Positions 20,700 to 32,100 of a stretch of 64,000 nt of DNA are shown here, piece after piece. The position numbers were made by a program, and so were the translations under genes. Under the pieces are notes generated by a model. The model was given only the letters and a program-made list of their open reading frames with translations, did not search any database and had not been told where the DNA came from. Position 1 is the stretch's first letter. Each line of letters opens with the position of its first letter. The DNA comes from Persicaria tinctoria (Eukaryota > Streptophyta > Magnoliopsida > Caryophyllales > Polygonaceae), in the NCBI GenBank assembly GCA_037127255.1, contig JBANSL010000005.1, forward strand, positions 64,948,660-65,012,659. The letters are read 5' to 3'.

Positions 20700-21950
20700 A
20701 TGGTGCGCAGACTAAGAAATGCATCCGACGAGCAGAGGAGGATCTTTAAGAATTTCGATGCTAAGCGCTTCGTTCAGACGAAGTTCTTTCACACCCCAGC
20801 ACTACAGACGCTGGGGATGTTGGATGTCACTCACCAGATGCTCACCCATGGCGGGTTGGGGGGTTTTCTGAATCGAAGTGCCCCGACCTACCCCGAGCTC
20901 GCATGGGAGTTCTTAGCTACATTCGAGAGGGTAGACGATTCTAGGGTTCGGTTTAACTTGTTGGACCAACCCCATGTCTGCACGCTTGACAACCTCCGCC
21001 AGCAGTTCGGGATATCACAGGCGGCCACCCCAAACTGGTCTTCCATGACCACCGAGCAACAACGCCATGACCTGTGGTTCAAGGCTACTGGAACAGTTTT
21101 TGATAGCCACAAGGGGGAATACAACTACAGTTTTGTCCACCCTTGCTTCCGTTTGGTCCACAAGGTCTTAGCTATGGCCTTTAGCGGCAGAGGAGATGTC
21201 AACAAGGTATACGCTGCTGATCTCGCTTGGTTATGGAGCTTTGCTCCCCAGTCTCATGGTACACCAGACTGGGTTGAGATTTTTATTGAGAACTGTTTGA
21301 GGATCCAGGGGGCCAAGTCAGGCAGGTTTGGCTTGGGAGGCATGATCAGCCTAATAGCCTACCAATACTTATCGCCTGAGCAGTGCGGTACCCCTATGTC
21401 TGGTGGGTACACCTACACTACAGAGCAGCTTAGGAGGGCGGTTGTGCTCGAGGGTAATGATGGAAGGGGCTGGATTTGGAAGTCCGGAAATCGTGGAGAG
21501 CACCGATTGAGTCTTCCCAGGCTCCTACCTTATGGACCTTCCGACAACACCCTTTACATCGCAGGCGATCAGGAGCAGGCTGCGGAGGAGGTTCCTGAGG
21601 ATGATGAGGACGAGGATACCCTTGCAGCGACAGATTATCATATGGGGGATGCACAGCAGGATGCTGGCCCGTCTGCAGGCCATCGCTTCGCGTCTGATGA
21701 GGGCGACTCCTTGCGGGACTATCTGGCCAATGAGTTCCATCGTATTTCCTTACGCCAGGACGCAATTGAGTTCACCCTCAGCGACCTCGGTCGCTCTGCG
21801 AGGGAGTCGGATTCCAACATGGCGGCAATGCGGAGTGAGACAAACTACCAGTTAGAGGAGATGCGGAGGGAGCAACAGTACTACTTCCGCCAGCAGTACC
21901 CTCACATTCCGCCATACCAGTCGCCGCCTTACCAGCCTCCGCCTCAGTGA
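20700..21950 (+). CDS. ATHILA ORF-1 family protein (env position)
   Basis: 416 codons from the ATG at 20700, chosen because it sits right after the splice acceptor. The body (FFHTPALQTLGMLD, TYPELAWEFLATFERV, HVCTLDNLRQQFGIS) fits the ATHILA ORF-1 family found in the env position of Athila elements. Role unknown; no convincing transmembrane segment or signal peptide is visible, so an envelope function is not supported by sequence. The C-terminus has a short heptad-like stretch (FHRISLRQDAIEFTLSDLGR) and ends in a Pro/Tyr/Gln-rich tail. Intact and open. Confidence 0.75.
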   Translation: MVRRLRNASDEQRRIFKNFDAKRFVQTKFFHTPALQTLGMLDVTHQMLTHGGLGGFLNRSAPTYPELAWEFLATFERVDDSRVRFNLLDQPHVCTLDNLRQQFGISQAATPNWSSMTTEQQRHDLWFKATGTVFDSHKGEYNYSFVHPCFRLVHKVLAMAFSGRGDVNKVYAADLAWLWSFAPQSHGTPDWVEIFIENCLRIQGAKSGRFGLGGMISLIAYQYLSPEQCGTPMSGGYTYTTEQLRRAVVLEGNDGRGWIWKSGNRGEHRLSLPRLLPYGPSDNTLYIAGDQEQAAEEVPEDDEDEDTLAATDYHMGDAQQDAGPSAGHRFASDEGDSLRDYLANEFHRISLRQDAIEFTLSDLGRSARESDSNMAAMRSETNYQLEEMRREQQYYFRQQYPHIPPYQSPPYQPPPQ

Positions 21951-23273
21951 TGGTTAGTTCTACCCTCTTTCACTCTGAATTTTTATGATTATTTTAGTGG
22001 TCTGTACTGTTTCAGTGAGGACACTGAAAATTTTAAGTGTGGGGGAGGAGACTTTTATGTATTTTATGTTATTTCTATTAAATTTTAGGACATGTTTAAG
22101 TTTCTGAAGATGTTTAAGTCTGTAATATTTAGTTATTTTAAATTCTGCATTTTCTGCATTTTATTTAATTTATTTTCTGCATTTTCGAAATAATAATAAT
22201 AAAAAAAAAGTATATTAAATTTCGAAAATTATTAGAAATAGAGCATGCATTGCATATATGTGTTATTCAAATACCCATCTTGCTTAGTTTGTCCTCTATT
22301 TTAAATTTCAAGCATGATTCATACAAATCCCATGGAGTTCTGGATGTTTTGATTATTATTTCTATTTGATTTTTGTGGAGCATGAGCTAGCAAATATAAT
22401 TGAGCATGTATGATTGAGCTAAAGTATGATTGAATCCTAAAAACATGACCCTGTGAGAATGTTTGGCCTTATTTGAATTCTTTTACTCAATTGTGTGAAT
22501 TACTCGCCTAATGTTGCTACCTCTTGGCATTGACTGCAGTATCTATTTTTGAAGACCAATGCACATGTTTGTTGCTTGCGGGTTGTATGTTTATATTTTG
22601 AGTCTTTTTATTCAATTTTATGCATATTTAGTGAATAAGGTGGCAATGGTTGATGCACTGAGTAACCGGGTCTACGCATGACACCCATGGGTATGATTCG
22701 CGCAAAAAGGTGTTGAAAACTATCAACTAGGAAAGAAGCTTGATCATTGAGTAACCAGGTTCATTCATGACACCCATGTTTGCAACTTGCGTCAAAAGGT
22801 GTTCAAGTGGACTTCATATTCATAGTTGAGGTGTTGATAGACCGGGGCCATTCATGACACCCATGTTTGCGCTTCGCGTAAGGAAAGCACCAAGATAAGA
22901 AAAAGAAAAAAAAAAAGAGAAAAGAAAATCAAAGAAAAAGAAAAAAAAAACTGTTGCATTTTATTTTCTTTATGTTGTCCCGCAAGTAATGACATTTTGG
23001 TAGATAAATGGTGATATGGTGGTCAATGTCTATGAGCTTAGTGCATTATTGGTTTGAGTTGAGAGTTGTACCTAAAAGCCTAAACACATGAGTGAAACAC
23101 ATATTTCTGGTGAGGTTGGATGATGTCTACTTCTAAGCTTTGATCACCTGAATACATGCTATGACATTTGTTTGCTTGGTTTATGTGTTCACCTGCTATG
23201 ATGTTGCTTTTTGGTAATGTTGAAACTTGAAGGGATTTCCTGTGGGATACATTGATTCATGTTCATTCTATCA
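21951..23273 (+). other. Athila-2 3' non-coding region
   Basis: Contains the internal hairpin/polypurine tract and three degenerate tandem units of roughly 85 bp (about 22655-22885). Each has 'atgacacccatg', and the first two pair ACACC with GGTGT (22681-22685/22709-22713; 22770-22774/22798-22802). An A/G-rich tract covers 22894-22950. No credible ORF. Confidence 0.6.
22010..22050 (+). promoter_or_regulatory. Internal hairpin plus polypurine tract of Athila-2
   Basis: Perfect 8-bp stem TTTCAGTG (22010-22017) / CACTGAAA (22022-22029) with an AGGA loop, then TTTTAAGTGTGGGGGAGGAG. Relative to Athila-1 the stem has a compensatory change (T-A to G-C). Confidence 0.6.
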
Positions 23274-23310
23274 TTGCTTGAGGACAAGCAAAGGTTAAGT
23301 GTGGGGGAAT
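23274..23310 (+). promoter_or_regulatory. Terminal hairpin plus polypurine tract of Athila-2
   Basis: Stem TTGCTTG (23274-23280) / CAAGCAA (23285-23291), AGGA loop, then TTAAGTGTGGGGGAA immediately before the 3' LTR at 23312. Confidence 0.8.
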
Positions 23311-23311
23311 T

Positions 23312-24588
23312 TGATAATGCATATTTTAGATAGGCATTATAGATACATTTAGTGTAATTAGGTTGCATTTCTTGCTTGCGTTATTGTTAAATTGCATCTT
23401 GTGTTTATTTTAGAAAAGTTCGGATTCTGCGCAATTTTGTGTTTATCTCGCAGATGGAATCGGAACACATTTGGGAGATGCGATATCTCGAAGAGGAACA
23501 CAAGATACATGGGAAGGAACAAGGAAGAAAGAAGCAAGACAAGACGAGAGAAGCCCGCAAAGGAAGCAAAGGTCACGGCGAAACTACATGCCGCGGGCGC
23601 CGCAGCTATTGCCGCGGCCGCAGCAGTGCCCGCCGCAGCGGGTAGCGAGGAAGACAGTTGCGGCGGGCGCCGCAACACTTGCGGCGGCCGCCGCACGTAC
23701 GGCTAGCGCACACCCATTTTTGGAAAACCCTAGTTTTTATCTATTTTTGTTTAGAGGCCGAATTGGATCTTTTTATTAGGCCTTTTATGTTATTTTTCAG
23801 AATCATTCATTCTATTCATTCAACCATTAGACTTTTTAGAGATTTTGAGCTATGTCTTCCATGAGGAACTAAACTCATCTATTCTGCCTGCAATTTGAAG
23901 CTTTATTCGGATTGATTGTGAGTTTCTAATTCTCGCTCCTAGTTTCCTATTTGTGAATGCTTCGACTTCTTTGTGCTTAATTAATTATTGATTTGTTCTA
24001 TCTTGTCTGGCCAACTCGTTAGATCAATTCAATCGCTAAGGTTTTGTAGATTCCTGGTTGTGAACCTTAACCTAAGTGGCAAACTTATTCCTTTAGGGCT
24101 GGTTGAACTAATTGAATAAGTAGGAAGTTGAATGTGTTGTTAAATCCTTTTTTAGGGACTGCAAATACCTTGGCTAATCTCTGAACTTAAAGCTATCAAT
24201 TGGGTTAAATCCTTCTTTAGGGACTGTTCGATTGATAAGGGTTGCTAGGACTGGTTGGACTAGTAACTATATTAGGTCGGGACAAGGGCATTCATAGGAA
24301 ACATAATAGGACGAGAAGAAGTTACAAGGATCGCTTCAATCCAATAAAGTGGAAAATTGTAGGTGGAATTGCTTCTCTAAATTGTTTAAACCAAAATCAC
24401 TTATTCTGCTTTCGTTAATTTGCTTTAAAAACTTTCACACAAAAAACCCCCAATCTGGTTACTTAATCAACGTTAAAATCACATTTGAGTTATAAATTTC
24501 CCTGTGGGATCGACCTCTTACTTATTACTATACTAGTTATAGGTTTGAGTTTCTTTGGCGGAATCAACGACAGGTTTCCCCTCCGTCA
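23312..24588 (+). repeat. 3' LTR of Athila-2
   Basis: Same length (1,277 bp) as the 5' LTR and almost identical. It ends CCCTCCGTCA and is followed by TSD GGGGT (24589-24593). Confidence 0.95.
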
Positions 24589-24593
24589 GGGGT

Positions 24594-24944
24594 CTCTTTC
24601 TGAATTACCCTACTCTATTTATAGGGGCTGACAGGAGCAGTTACCAGCCACAGAAAAACCGCCCCACTAGGCGCCAGTTACCAACTACAACTCCCCACAT
24701 TCAGCTTTCTGGTGTAACTTCCATCATTTATTTATTTTTTAGGCATTTTCTTTTGTGGTAACTGCTTTAAACCGACTTTGATGGAAGATTGTAACTGGGC
24801 TTGTTATTTGGGCTAAATTCTCTTTACTTTCATTGTCAAATAAAGCCCAATACAACACCAAAATGCATCAACGTAATGCAACTTTAATTTGATGAGAGAA
24901 GGGCATGGTAAAAATAATATTTCATCAAATTTATTCCCTAAACA
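24594..24944 (-). repeat. 3' LTR of Tat element, segment 2
   Basis: Aligns to 40051-40401 (offset 15,457). It resumes exactly where segment 1 was cut, after the duplicated GGGGT. The terminal AAACA is the minus-strand LTR start TGTTT. Confidence 0.9.
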
Positions 24945-24948
24945 GTTG

Positions 24949-24968
24949 CCCCCCCCCCCCCCCCCCCC
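24949..24968 (-). promoter_or_regulatory. Polypurine tract of the Tat element (20 G)
   Basis: Twenty consecutive C on the plus strand, so G20 on the element's strand, four bases (CAAC) before the 3' LTR start TGTTTAGGG. It is in the right place for the plus-strand primer. The homopolymer length should be treated with caution as an assembly or slippage feature. Confidence 0.65.
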
Positions 24969-25306
24969 GAATTTTAGATGTGTGAAGTATTGAACACATT
25001 TTAAAATTCGGAAGAGAGTGAATCTGAATTGACCTCTTTTATGTTTATTCAGAAAACTATCAATTTGAATTCAAATAGTTTTGAATTGAATTCTCTTGAC
25101 CCTCATACTTGAAAATTGTTATTAAGTTGGATTATCCCCTCCACAATTTGTGGGATTTTACCAACTAATAAGATTAGAAATCAACCTGTTGACTCCTTAT
25201 ATGCTTTGTTGGACGTGTTTTGTTTTATACGTTCATGCTGATTTGAAAGTATTCCCTCTGCAGAAAATACCTCGCTTCTGCTTCCAGTTCTCCACTCAAC
25301 TCGGAT

Positions 25307-28300
25307 ATGCAAAGCCAAAGGAAGAGCAAGGTACATCCCTTTTTGAACTTCACTTTACATACTTCCATATTTCTAGTATCTTTGACTAACTTATCCACTT
25401 CTTATGTGGGTTAGGCGTCGACTGTAAAGGTTTATGGTGAGATTGGCTCGCAGAAAGCCCCAGGGCGCAATGGCGCAGAGGTCTCTTATGGTCCCTCCTA
25501 CAATCGAACCCTCTCTATGAAAGCATTAAAGGTCAGACCTTCTACCAAAGAACTCCCTGCATTATTTAGAAAGGAGCTGGTTCAAGAGGGGGGTTTAATT
25601 TGCTCCTTGCATGAAGATGAGGGTTGTATAAGACCTCGTACTGAATTTGGATCAACCTTTACCGCCACCCTTCTTGAAAAGGTCAAGGTTAATGGTGATA
25701 CCAACAAGGCTAAGAAGGAGTTCTATCCCGTTTTACATAGGCTTTTGACTGAACGCAGAAATTGGGGTAGCTCTTTTGTTTTCAATGGGCTGTCTACTTT
25801 TATGGTGTTCTTAATGGAGTGGACAAAGCACATTGTAGACACCTATAGGCATTCACTGGAAATGGCGGGAATCTACGGGCTGGCAGCACTTTCACAATTC
25901 CCCTATCATTATCGCAAGGATGTATGGAGGGCCTTTTGTGAACACTGGAGTCCTTTGACAAATACGCTCCATCATGGCGCCGGTGAACTGGGTATTTCGC
26001 TGATGGATTTACAGCATATTGGTGGACTACCAATTTTGGGGGAACCATACGAGGAATATTTGCCCTGCAACGATCAAATTCTGGATGATACTTTATATCC
26101 CTCCATAGTGGTAGAGCTTTTGACAATCCATGCTAAACTTTGCAGACACCACAACACCACTGAGCTAATTGAAAGTTTGATTTTCGATATCCTTTGGCCT
26201 GAAAGAAATAAGTGAAGGATTTCTCTTTTTTTTTTTTAATCTTGTATCTCCCTTTTGTTGGCAGATATCCTGGCATAGATGGTTGCATCACTTCTATAGG
26301 GGTAAACAAGAGTTTTATGCCTATGGAGAGGATCCTTCTTCGCCCCGCACCAGAAAATCGCTTTCTCCAGCCTTTAGGGACAATATCAGAGATTCGCCGC
26401 CCCTTACCGTCTCACCTGAAGGAGAACTCGCAGCTTTCGTAGCCCTTCTACTCAGTAGGTTTGCCTTACCGATGAAATCGAAAACCATTAGACCTGAGAC
26501 ATTCGTCATGGCTGGCCTCATGACTCAAGGGAGGAGAGTCTCTATTGCCCCCACCGTACTAGGACACATATATCATGAGTTGGGAACGATAGCGACCCAT
26601 CCGGGCAATCCAGGTGATGCTGAACCCTCTTTTGGTTTACATTTTGTTGTCGGATGGTTAGCAGAATACTTCCCTAGCTTGTATCCGAGTCGTCCTGATG
26701 AAGAATTTGAGGAGAATTTTCCTTCTTTGGCTAAATACACTGGGATATTGGGTCATCCGTTAGATCTTTATCAAGCAAGGCTTATATTTAGGGGGACTGA
26801 AAAGGTTTCATATCGAGCTGTAAGCTTTGGGTCTGGGATTGGTAGCTCTGACCGCGTAGACATAGATACCGGTGATCTTTCTGATCAGTTGTTTGAGCAT
26901 TTAGTAACCATCCGCTCAGGAATCTTGCCCGTCCATTTTGGGACTAATCTGTTGTTGCAGCCTTATTACCCTAACCGTTTTGCTCGACAATTTGGATTTG
27001 ATCAAGCTGTCCCCAATAACTCACTGAGACTTTCTATTGCTCAACACAGTAGGAGGTCGTTGGAGGATATTGCTATGGCCTATGCTCGGCTGTTCAGGAA
27101 AGACACCCAGACGTTATTTCAAATCCCACTGTCCTTCCACCTAGGCACGTACACCTCCCACTATTGCAGGTGGTGGGCCAGAATCTCAGCCCCTTACCTG
27201 ACTCAATCTGCTCACAAGATAAGATCTATGTTGACTGGTAATTCAAAGTGTATTGAACGGGACCCAAACTATGTTATCTCAGATTCAAGGATCATCACTC
27301 GCGGCATAAGAGGCAAAGTGAAAGTTTCTGAATGGCATTCTCACGGCGTTGATCCTCACTATTCGGCCGAATCCTCCGCTCATGTGCGTGATGGGGTGAG
27401 TGTTGGAACTCGAAAGGTTGATGATGTTGAAGGTTCGTCGGATGAAGAATCTCTGAGTGCTGATGTTAATTTTAAAAGGATACGTTACAGTCAGCCCGCT
27501 GTATTTGATCAGTTTACTCCTATAGGAACTTTCCCTTCTGTTGTTGACGAGGTTCCTATGGCCGACAACCCCTCTGTTGTTGAGGATACCCTCCCTAATG
27601 AAGCTACTTCAAAAGCCCTATTTGCGGAGACAGTCACTCCTACAAACCTTGAACAGCCGGTTGCACAGCAACCTCAGGAGAAACCATTAGCTACAGATGC
27701 AGACAAATCTGTAGCTGCCATTCTTCCCGAGAGAGCTCCGACTGATTTGTCCGCTTTGCTGCCCCTTACCATGAATAAATGGACTCGCAACAGCCTCGTT
27801 TCAGGTATTACTCATATCACAGGCGTTCTTTCAAGTTCAGAATCTGCACAAGAACTTCTAGCTAAGAAGCCCGATATCCTTCAGACTTTGGAGGGACTAC
27901 AAGCTCTTGTCGGAACTGTTGATGTCAACCTCGCTTGGTTCTTCTCAAGGGTTCAGGATTTACTTGATAATGTTGGAGTTGTAACCGAAATTGCTGGTGA
28001 TGTGGACACACAACGTATTGAGCACCTCTCAAGTAAGCTTGCTGAATTTTCTACAGAACTTGCATCGAGAAAAACTCAGCTTGCTCATTTAGATGCTCAG
28101 TGGTCTACTGATCTACAAAAAGAAGAGAAAGAACTCTTGGCTTTGAAAGAGCAAGTTCGTAAGAAGGAGCTCCAGCTTGAGTCAAACAAGGCTAAACAAA
28201 CAGCGGATGGCTCAGCATTGCGAGATTTGATTCTCCAAAACGAGCATAAAATACAAGTGCTTGTAGGGGAGCTAGACCAGGCAGGGCAAGGAAAGCTTGC

Positions 28301-28373
28301 GGAGTTGAAGTCGAAAGAGGCGAACCTCAAAGCTTTGGCTCATGATATCATTGCATTTTCTTCCTCTCATTGA
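25307..28373 (+). CDS. Antisense spliced plant mobile domain (PMD) protein carried by the Tat element
   Basis: Predicted exons: 25307-25330 (MQSQRKSK), intron 25331-25414 (GTACAT...GTTAG), exon 25415-26211, intron 26212-26278, exon 26279-28373. The first junction is phase 0 and joins two open frames. The second keeps the frame only with the AG at 26277-26278; the better-looking TTGGCAG at 26264 would shift it. The middle exon has the plant mobile domain signature (WRAFCEHWSPLTNTLHHGAG, then LMDLQHIGGLPILGEPY). The last exon has a Ser/Val-rich linker and, from about 28020, a long Lys/Glu/Leu coiled coil. PMD genes are known as antisense cargo of Tat-lineage elements and as host genes in silencing. 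It lies opposite to gag-pol, between pol and the 3' LTR. Confidence 0.7.
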
Positions 28374-29189
28374 ACTTACCCCTCGTCCAACTACTTAGCT
28401 TTAGGACTGAATAATCATCTTAGCTTTTGAACATTGTTTTGCTGGCATTATTTTTTTTTATCTTTTCATGCTTGTATGCATCTCCATAGTTCACTTGGTA
28501 CGGTGTGTACTACTCATTTTAATTAGCACATTTGAATTGCTTCATTAAAAAAATGTCTTTATTTAGAGGTATAATTTGTTCCTCTTATACTCTGGACATA
28601 TTGAGAACACACTCATGAAGTAAATAGGCTACATACGACACTTATATTAAGCACCTAAGTCATGCCACTAATAAGATGATGTATTCGAAACACCCTTGAA
28701 GGTTTCAGCCAAAGGACTAAAATAAAATTCTAGTCCCTTTGCTATATATGAGAAATTATGTTTGAAAAACAATTCCAATATACATTGGACAAGTTGTTGT
28801 TGTATTTATTTTTTGGGGCTGCACCTAGCATTTTTGACGGGCTAGGTTGCCTACGTACCCTCTTCGTGAGAGATCAAGCCTTTCGTAGTTCATTCGGACG
28901 CCCATTTTTCACATATTCTCCGGGTCGCCTCGATTTTGGACTAGCTTCTAAACCATTTTTTCATTTCGTTTTTTTTTTGTACCGGGATTTTTTTTTTACC
29001 GCATCACTCGGACTACCTGGGCCCACCTTCTAGGAAGGGTTTCCCAAATGATCCGACTATCATATGCGAACCCGGATTTTTTTTTTTTGCGCGACTGAAT
29101 TTGACAAATGTTTTGATGTCAAACGTCCTACGTACTCCTTGCTGGAGATCAAGTCTTAACGTAGTTCTTAAAGTTCTGGCTCTCAAACT
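28374..29189. other. Spacer between the PMD gene and pol
   Basis: Non-coding, T-rich. It contains two CTACGTA two-hairpin units (28817-28891 and 29091-29167) and one copy of the CACCTTCTNGGAAGGGT motif (29018-29043). Confidence 0.6.
28817..29167 (-). promoter_or_regulatory. Two CTACGTA two-hairpin units at the end of pol
   Basis: Unit a (28817-28891): stem ACCTAGC/GCTAGGT, then CTACG...CGTAG around CTCTT-CGTG-AGAG. Unit b (29091-29167): stem TTTGACA/TGTCAAA, then CTACGT (29128-29133)/ACGTAG (29159-29164) around CTCC-TTGCT-GGAG. The arms differ from those in the LTRs but pair equally well. Confidence 0.65.
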
Positions 29190-32100
29190 TCATGTGAAAA
29201 ACTTTTTCACAAATTTTCCGTTCACACATGAATATACCACTTCGCCTTCGGTATTTGAGAGCTCATATGCCCCTTTAGGGAAAACTTTGGTCACCACATA
29301 AGGACCTTCCCATTTCGATTCAAACTTTCCTTGCGCTTTTCGATTAATGACAATTGGTCGACGAATGGTAAGAACCAAGTCACCAATAGTGAATGAGCGA
29401 AACTTGACCCGCTTGTTGAATGCCCCAGCTACTTGAGCCTGGTAGATTTCAAGCTTTTGTTGCGTTGCTAGCCTAAGCTCGTCTAATGCTTCAAGCTCGG
29501 CCAAACGGATTTTGACATTCTCCTCTGGGTCGGTAAGTTGAACCGCTACTCTAAGAGACGGCAATTGTATCTCTAGTGGTAAAACAGCTTCAGACCCAAA
29601 GACCAAGTTGTATGGTGTACAACCTGTCGATGTTCGGGTTGTAGTCCGGTAAACCCATAGTGCCTCCGGTAACCGTTCATGCCAATCTCTCTTCGATTTT
29701 GAGACCATCTTCTTGAGAATTTTGCATAGTACTTTATTAAATGCTTCGGCTTGGCCATTTGATGACGGGTTATAGCTAGATGAAAAGCTATGCTTAAACC
29801 CGAATTTCTCGCTCAACTTCACCAACATTTGATTCTTGAAGTAAAGAGCATTATCGGAGATAATCTTCGAAGGCACTCCATATCGATAAATCAAATGAGT
29901 CCTTATGAAATTGGCAACTTCTTTAGCTCCCACCTCCTTCAAAGGTATAGCTTCGGCCCATTTGGAGAAATAATCTGTAGCCGCCAAAATATATTGGTGA
30001 CCTCGGGAAGAAGATGGCTTTATGCTCCCTACCACATCAAGACCCCATGCATTGAAAGGCCATGACAAAGTAGTAGGATGTAGCATTTGAGGAGGTTGAT
30101 GTATGAAGTCGCTGTGAATTTGGCAAGCGTGACAAGCTTTAGCGAACTCCATAGCATCTTTCACCATAGTAGTCCAATAGTAGCCTAACCGTTTGATTTG
30201 ATTAGCCAATTCAGGACCTGCTTGATGCGCTCCACACACTCCAGCGTGAGTTTCGGCTAGAATGTATTTAGCTTCTTCTTTGGACAAGCACCTTAGCAAG
30301 ATTCCGTCAAATGTTCTTCGATACAAAGTATCATTCTTAAGTAAGAATCTTGACACTCGTCTTTTAACATCCACCCTCCTTTTCGCATCATCGGGGAGGA
30401 CTCCATGACGAAGATATTCAATAAGTGGTTGTCGCCAATCCATTTCTTCCTCAATTTCATAAACGGAAGCGACCTCCACTTCTTCTTTTGGCTCATCTCG
30501 CTCCGAGGATGGCATAAGCAAATGGCGTTCACCGATGGTAACCTGAATTTCCCTTTCATTTGGTAACGTCAACGATGAAGCTAATTTTGCCAAAGCATCT
30601 GCCTTGTCATTCTCACACCTCGATATATGTACCACTTCAATTTGACGGAATTGATGTGCGAGACATTTAGCTCTTTGATGCAAAGGGATCAAATTTGCGT
30701 TTTTGACCTCGTATTGCCCATTTAATTGTCTAATGACTAATTGAGAGTCACCAAACACCTCTAATGGATCAACACGCATTTCAAGAGCTATCTCCAAGCC
30801 GATAATGAGTGCTTCATATTCTGCCACATTATTTGTGCAATTCTGCAAAAGAGAAAATGAATAAGGCACTATTCCATCACTTGGAGTAATGAACACAATA
30901 CCCACACTAGCCCCTCTTTTTGTTGCAGCGCCATCAAAATATAACCGCCAAGATTTCTCCTCCGTCATAAAGACTTCTTCATCCGGCAAATCATCCGACA
31001 ACTCCTCATTATCCGGAGTAGGATGGGCTGCTAAGAAATCGGCTATGACTTGCCATTTTATTGCCTTTTGAGGCACATATTTGATGTCAAAAGGAGCTAG
31101 AAGCATAGCCCACTTGGCCAATCGTCCCGACAACACAGTTTTTGATAAAATGTATCGCAGAGGATCAGCTTTGGATATTAACGTGATTTGGTGGGATAAA
31201 AGGTAATGTCGTAGCTTCTGGATGGCAAAGATCAACGCTAAACATATCTTCTCCATAGCGGAATAATTTTGTTCTGCCCCCACCATTGTTCGGCTGATGT
31301 AGTACAAGGCATTTTCCTTTCCGTCATCATTATTTTGGGCCAACATAGCCCCTAACGATCGCTCAAGACTTGCGATGTACAAAATCAAGGGCCTTCCTTG
31401 AACTGGCGCCCTAAGAACTGGCGGATCGGTCAAGTACTTCTTGATGCTCTCGAGGGCATTTTGGCAAGTTTGATCCCAAACGAAAGGAACATCTTTTTTC
31501 ATCAACCTTAGAAAGGGTTGACATCTCCCCGTTAGGTTCGAGATGAACCGCCGGATATAAGCAAGCCTGCCTTGCAAGCCTCGCAGTTCACGGAGATTCC
31601 TCGGAGCTGGCATTTCCATGATCGCCTTAATTTTATCGGGATCAATTTCTATTCCTCGACCTCGAACAACGAAACCAAGAAACTTTCCCGATGTTACACC
31701 AAAAGCGCATTTAAGAGGATTCATTTTCAACTGGTGCTTGCGCAATCTTTCGAAGATAATTTTAAGATCATTTATATGATCCTCCCTCTTCTTTGTTTTC
31801 ACCACAAGATCATCCATATAACACTCAATGGTGTTGTGAAGAAGATCATGAAATATGACCGTCATGGCTCTTTGATAGGTTGCCCCGGCATTCTTTAACC
31901 CAAAAGGCATCACTGTATAGCAATACGTGCCTAATGGTGTACGGAAAGCCGTTAGCTCCTCGTCTTCGGGATGCATTTTGATTTGATTGTAGCCCGAAAA
32001 CCCATCCATAAAGGACAAAGCTTGGAACCCCGTAGTGGAATCAACCAAGAGCTCGGTTATGGGAAGAGGGAACTCATCCTTGGGACATGCTTCATTTAAG

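Larger units (their letters stand above)
12383..24588 (+). mobile_element. Athila-2: complete Ty3/gypsy Athila-type retrotransposon
   Basis: 12,206 bp with 1,277-bp LTRs at 12383-13659 and 23312-24588, TSD GGGGT, a tRNA-Asp primer site, gag-pol in one frame, an Athila ORF behind a leader intron, and a hairpin-associated polypurine tract at the 3' LTR. The LTRs differ at only about three positions by eye (two near the 3' end, one near 13157/24086), so insertion is very recent. Two in-frame TAG codons and an internal copy of the primer site in gag argue that this copy, or its parent, depended on proteins from relatives. Confidence 0.95.

Noticed and set aside
20700..21950. Calling the Athila ORF a true envelope glycoprotein
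   Set aside because: No signal peptide or transmembrane segment could be read, so only the family name and position are claimed.
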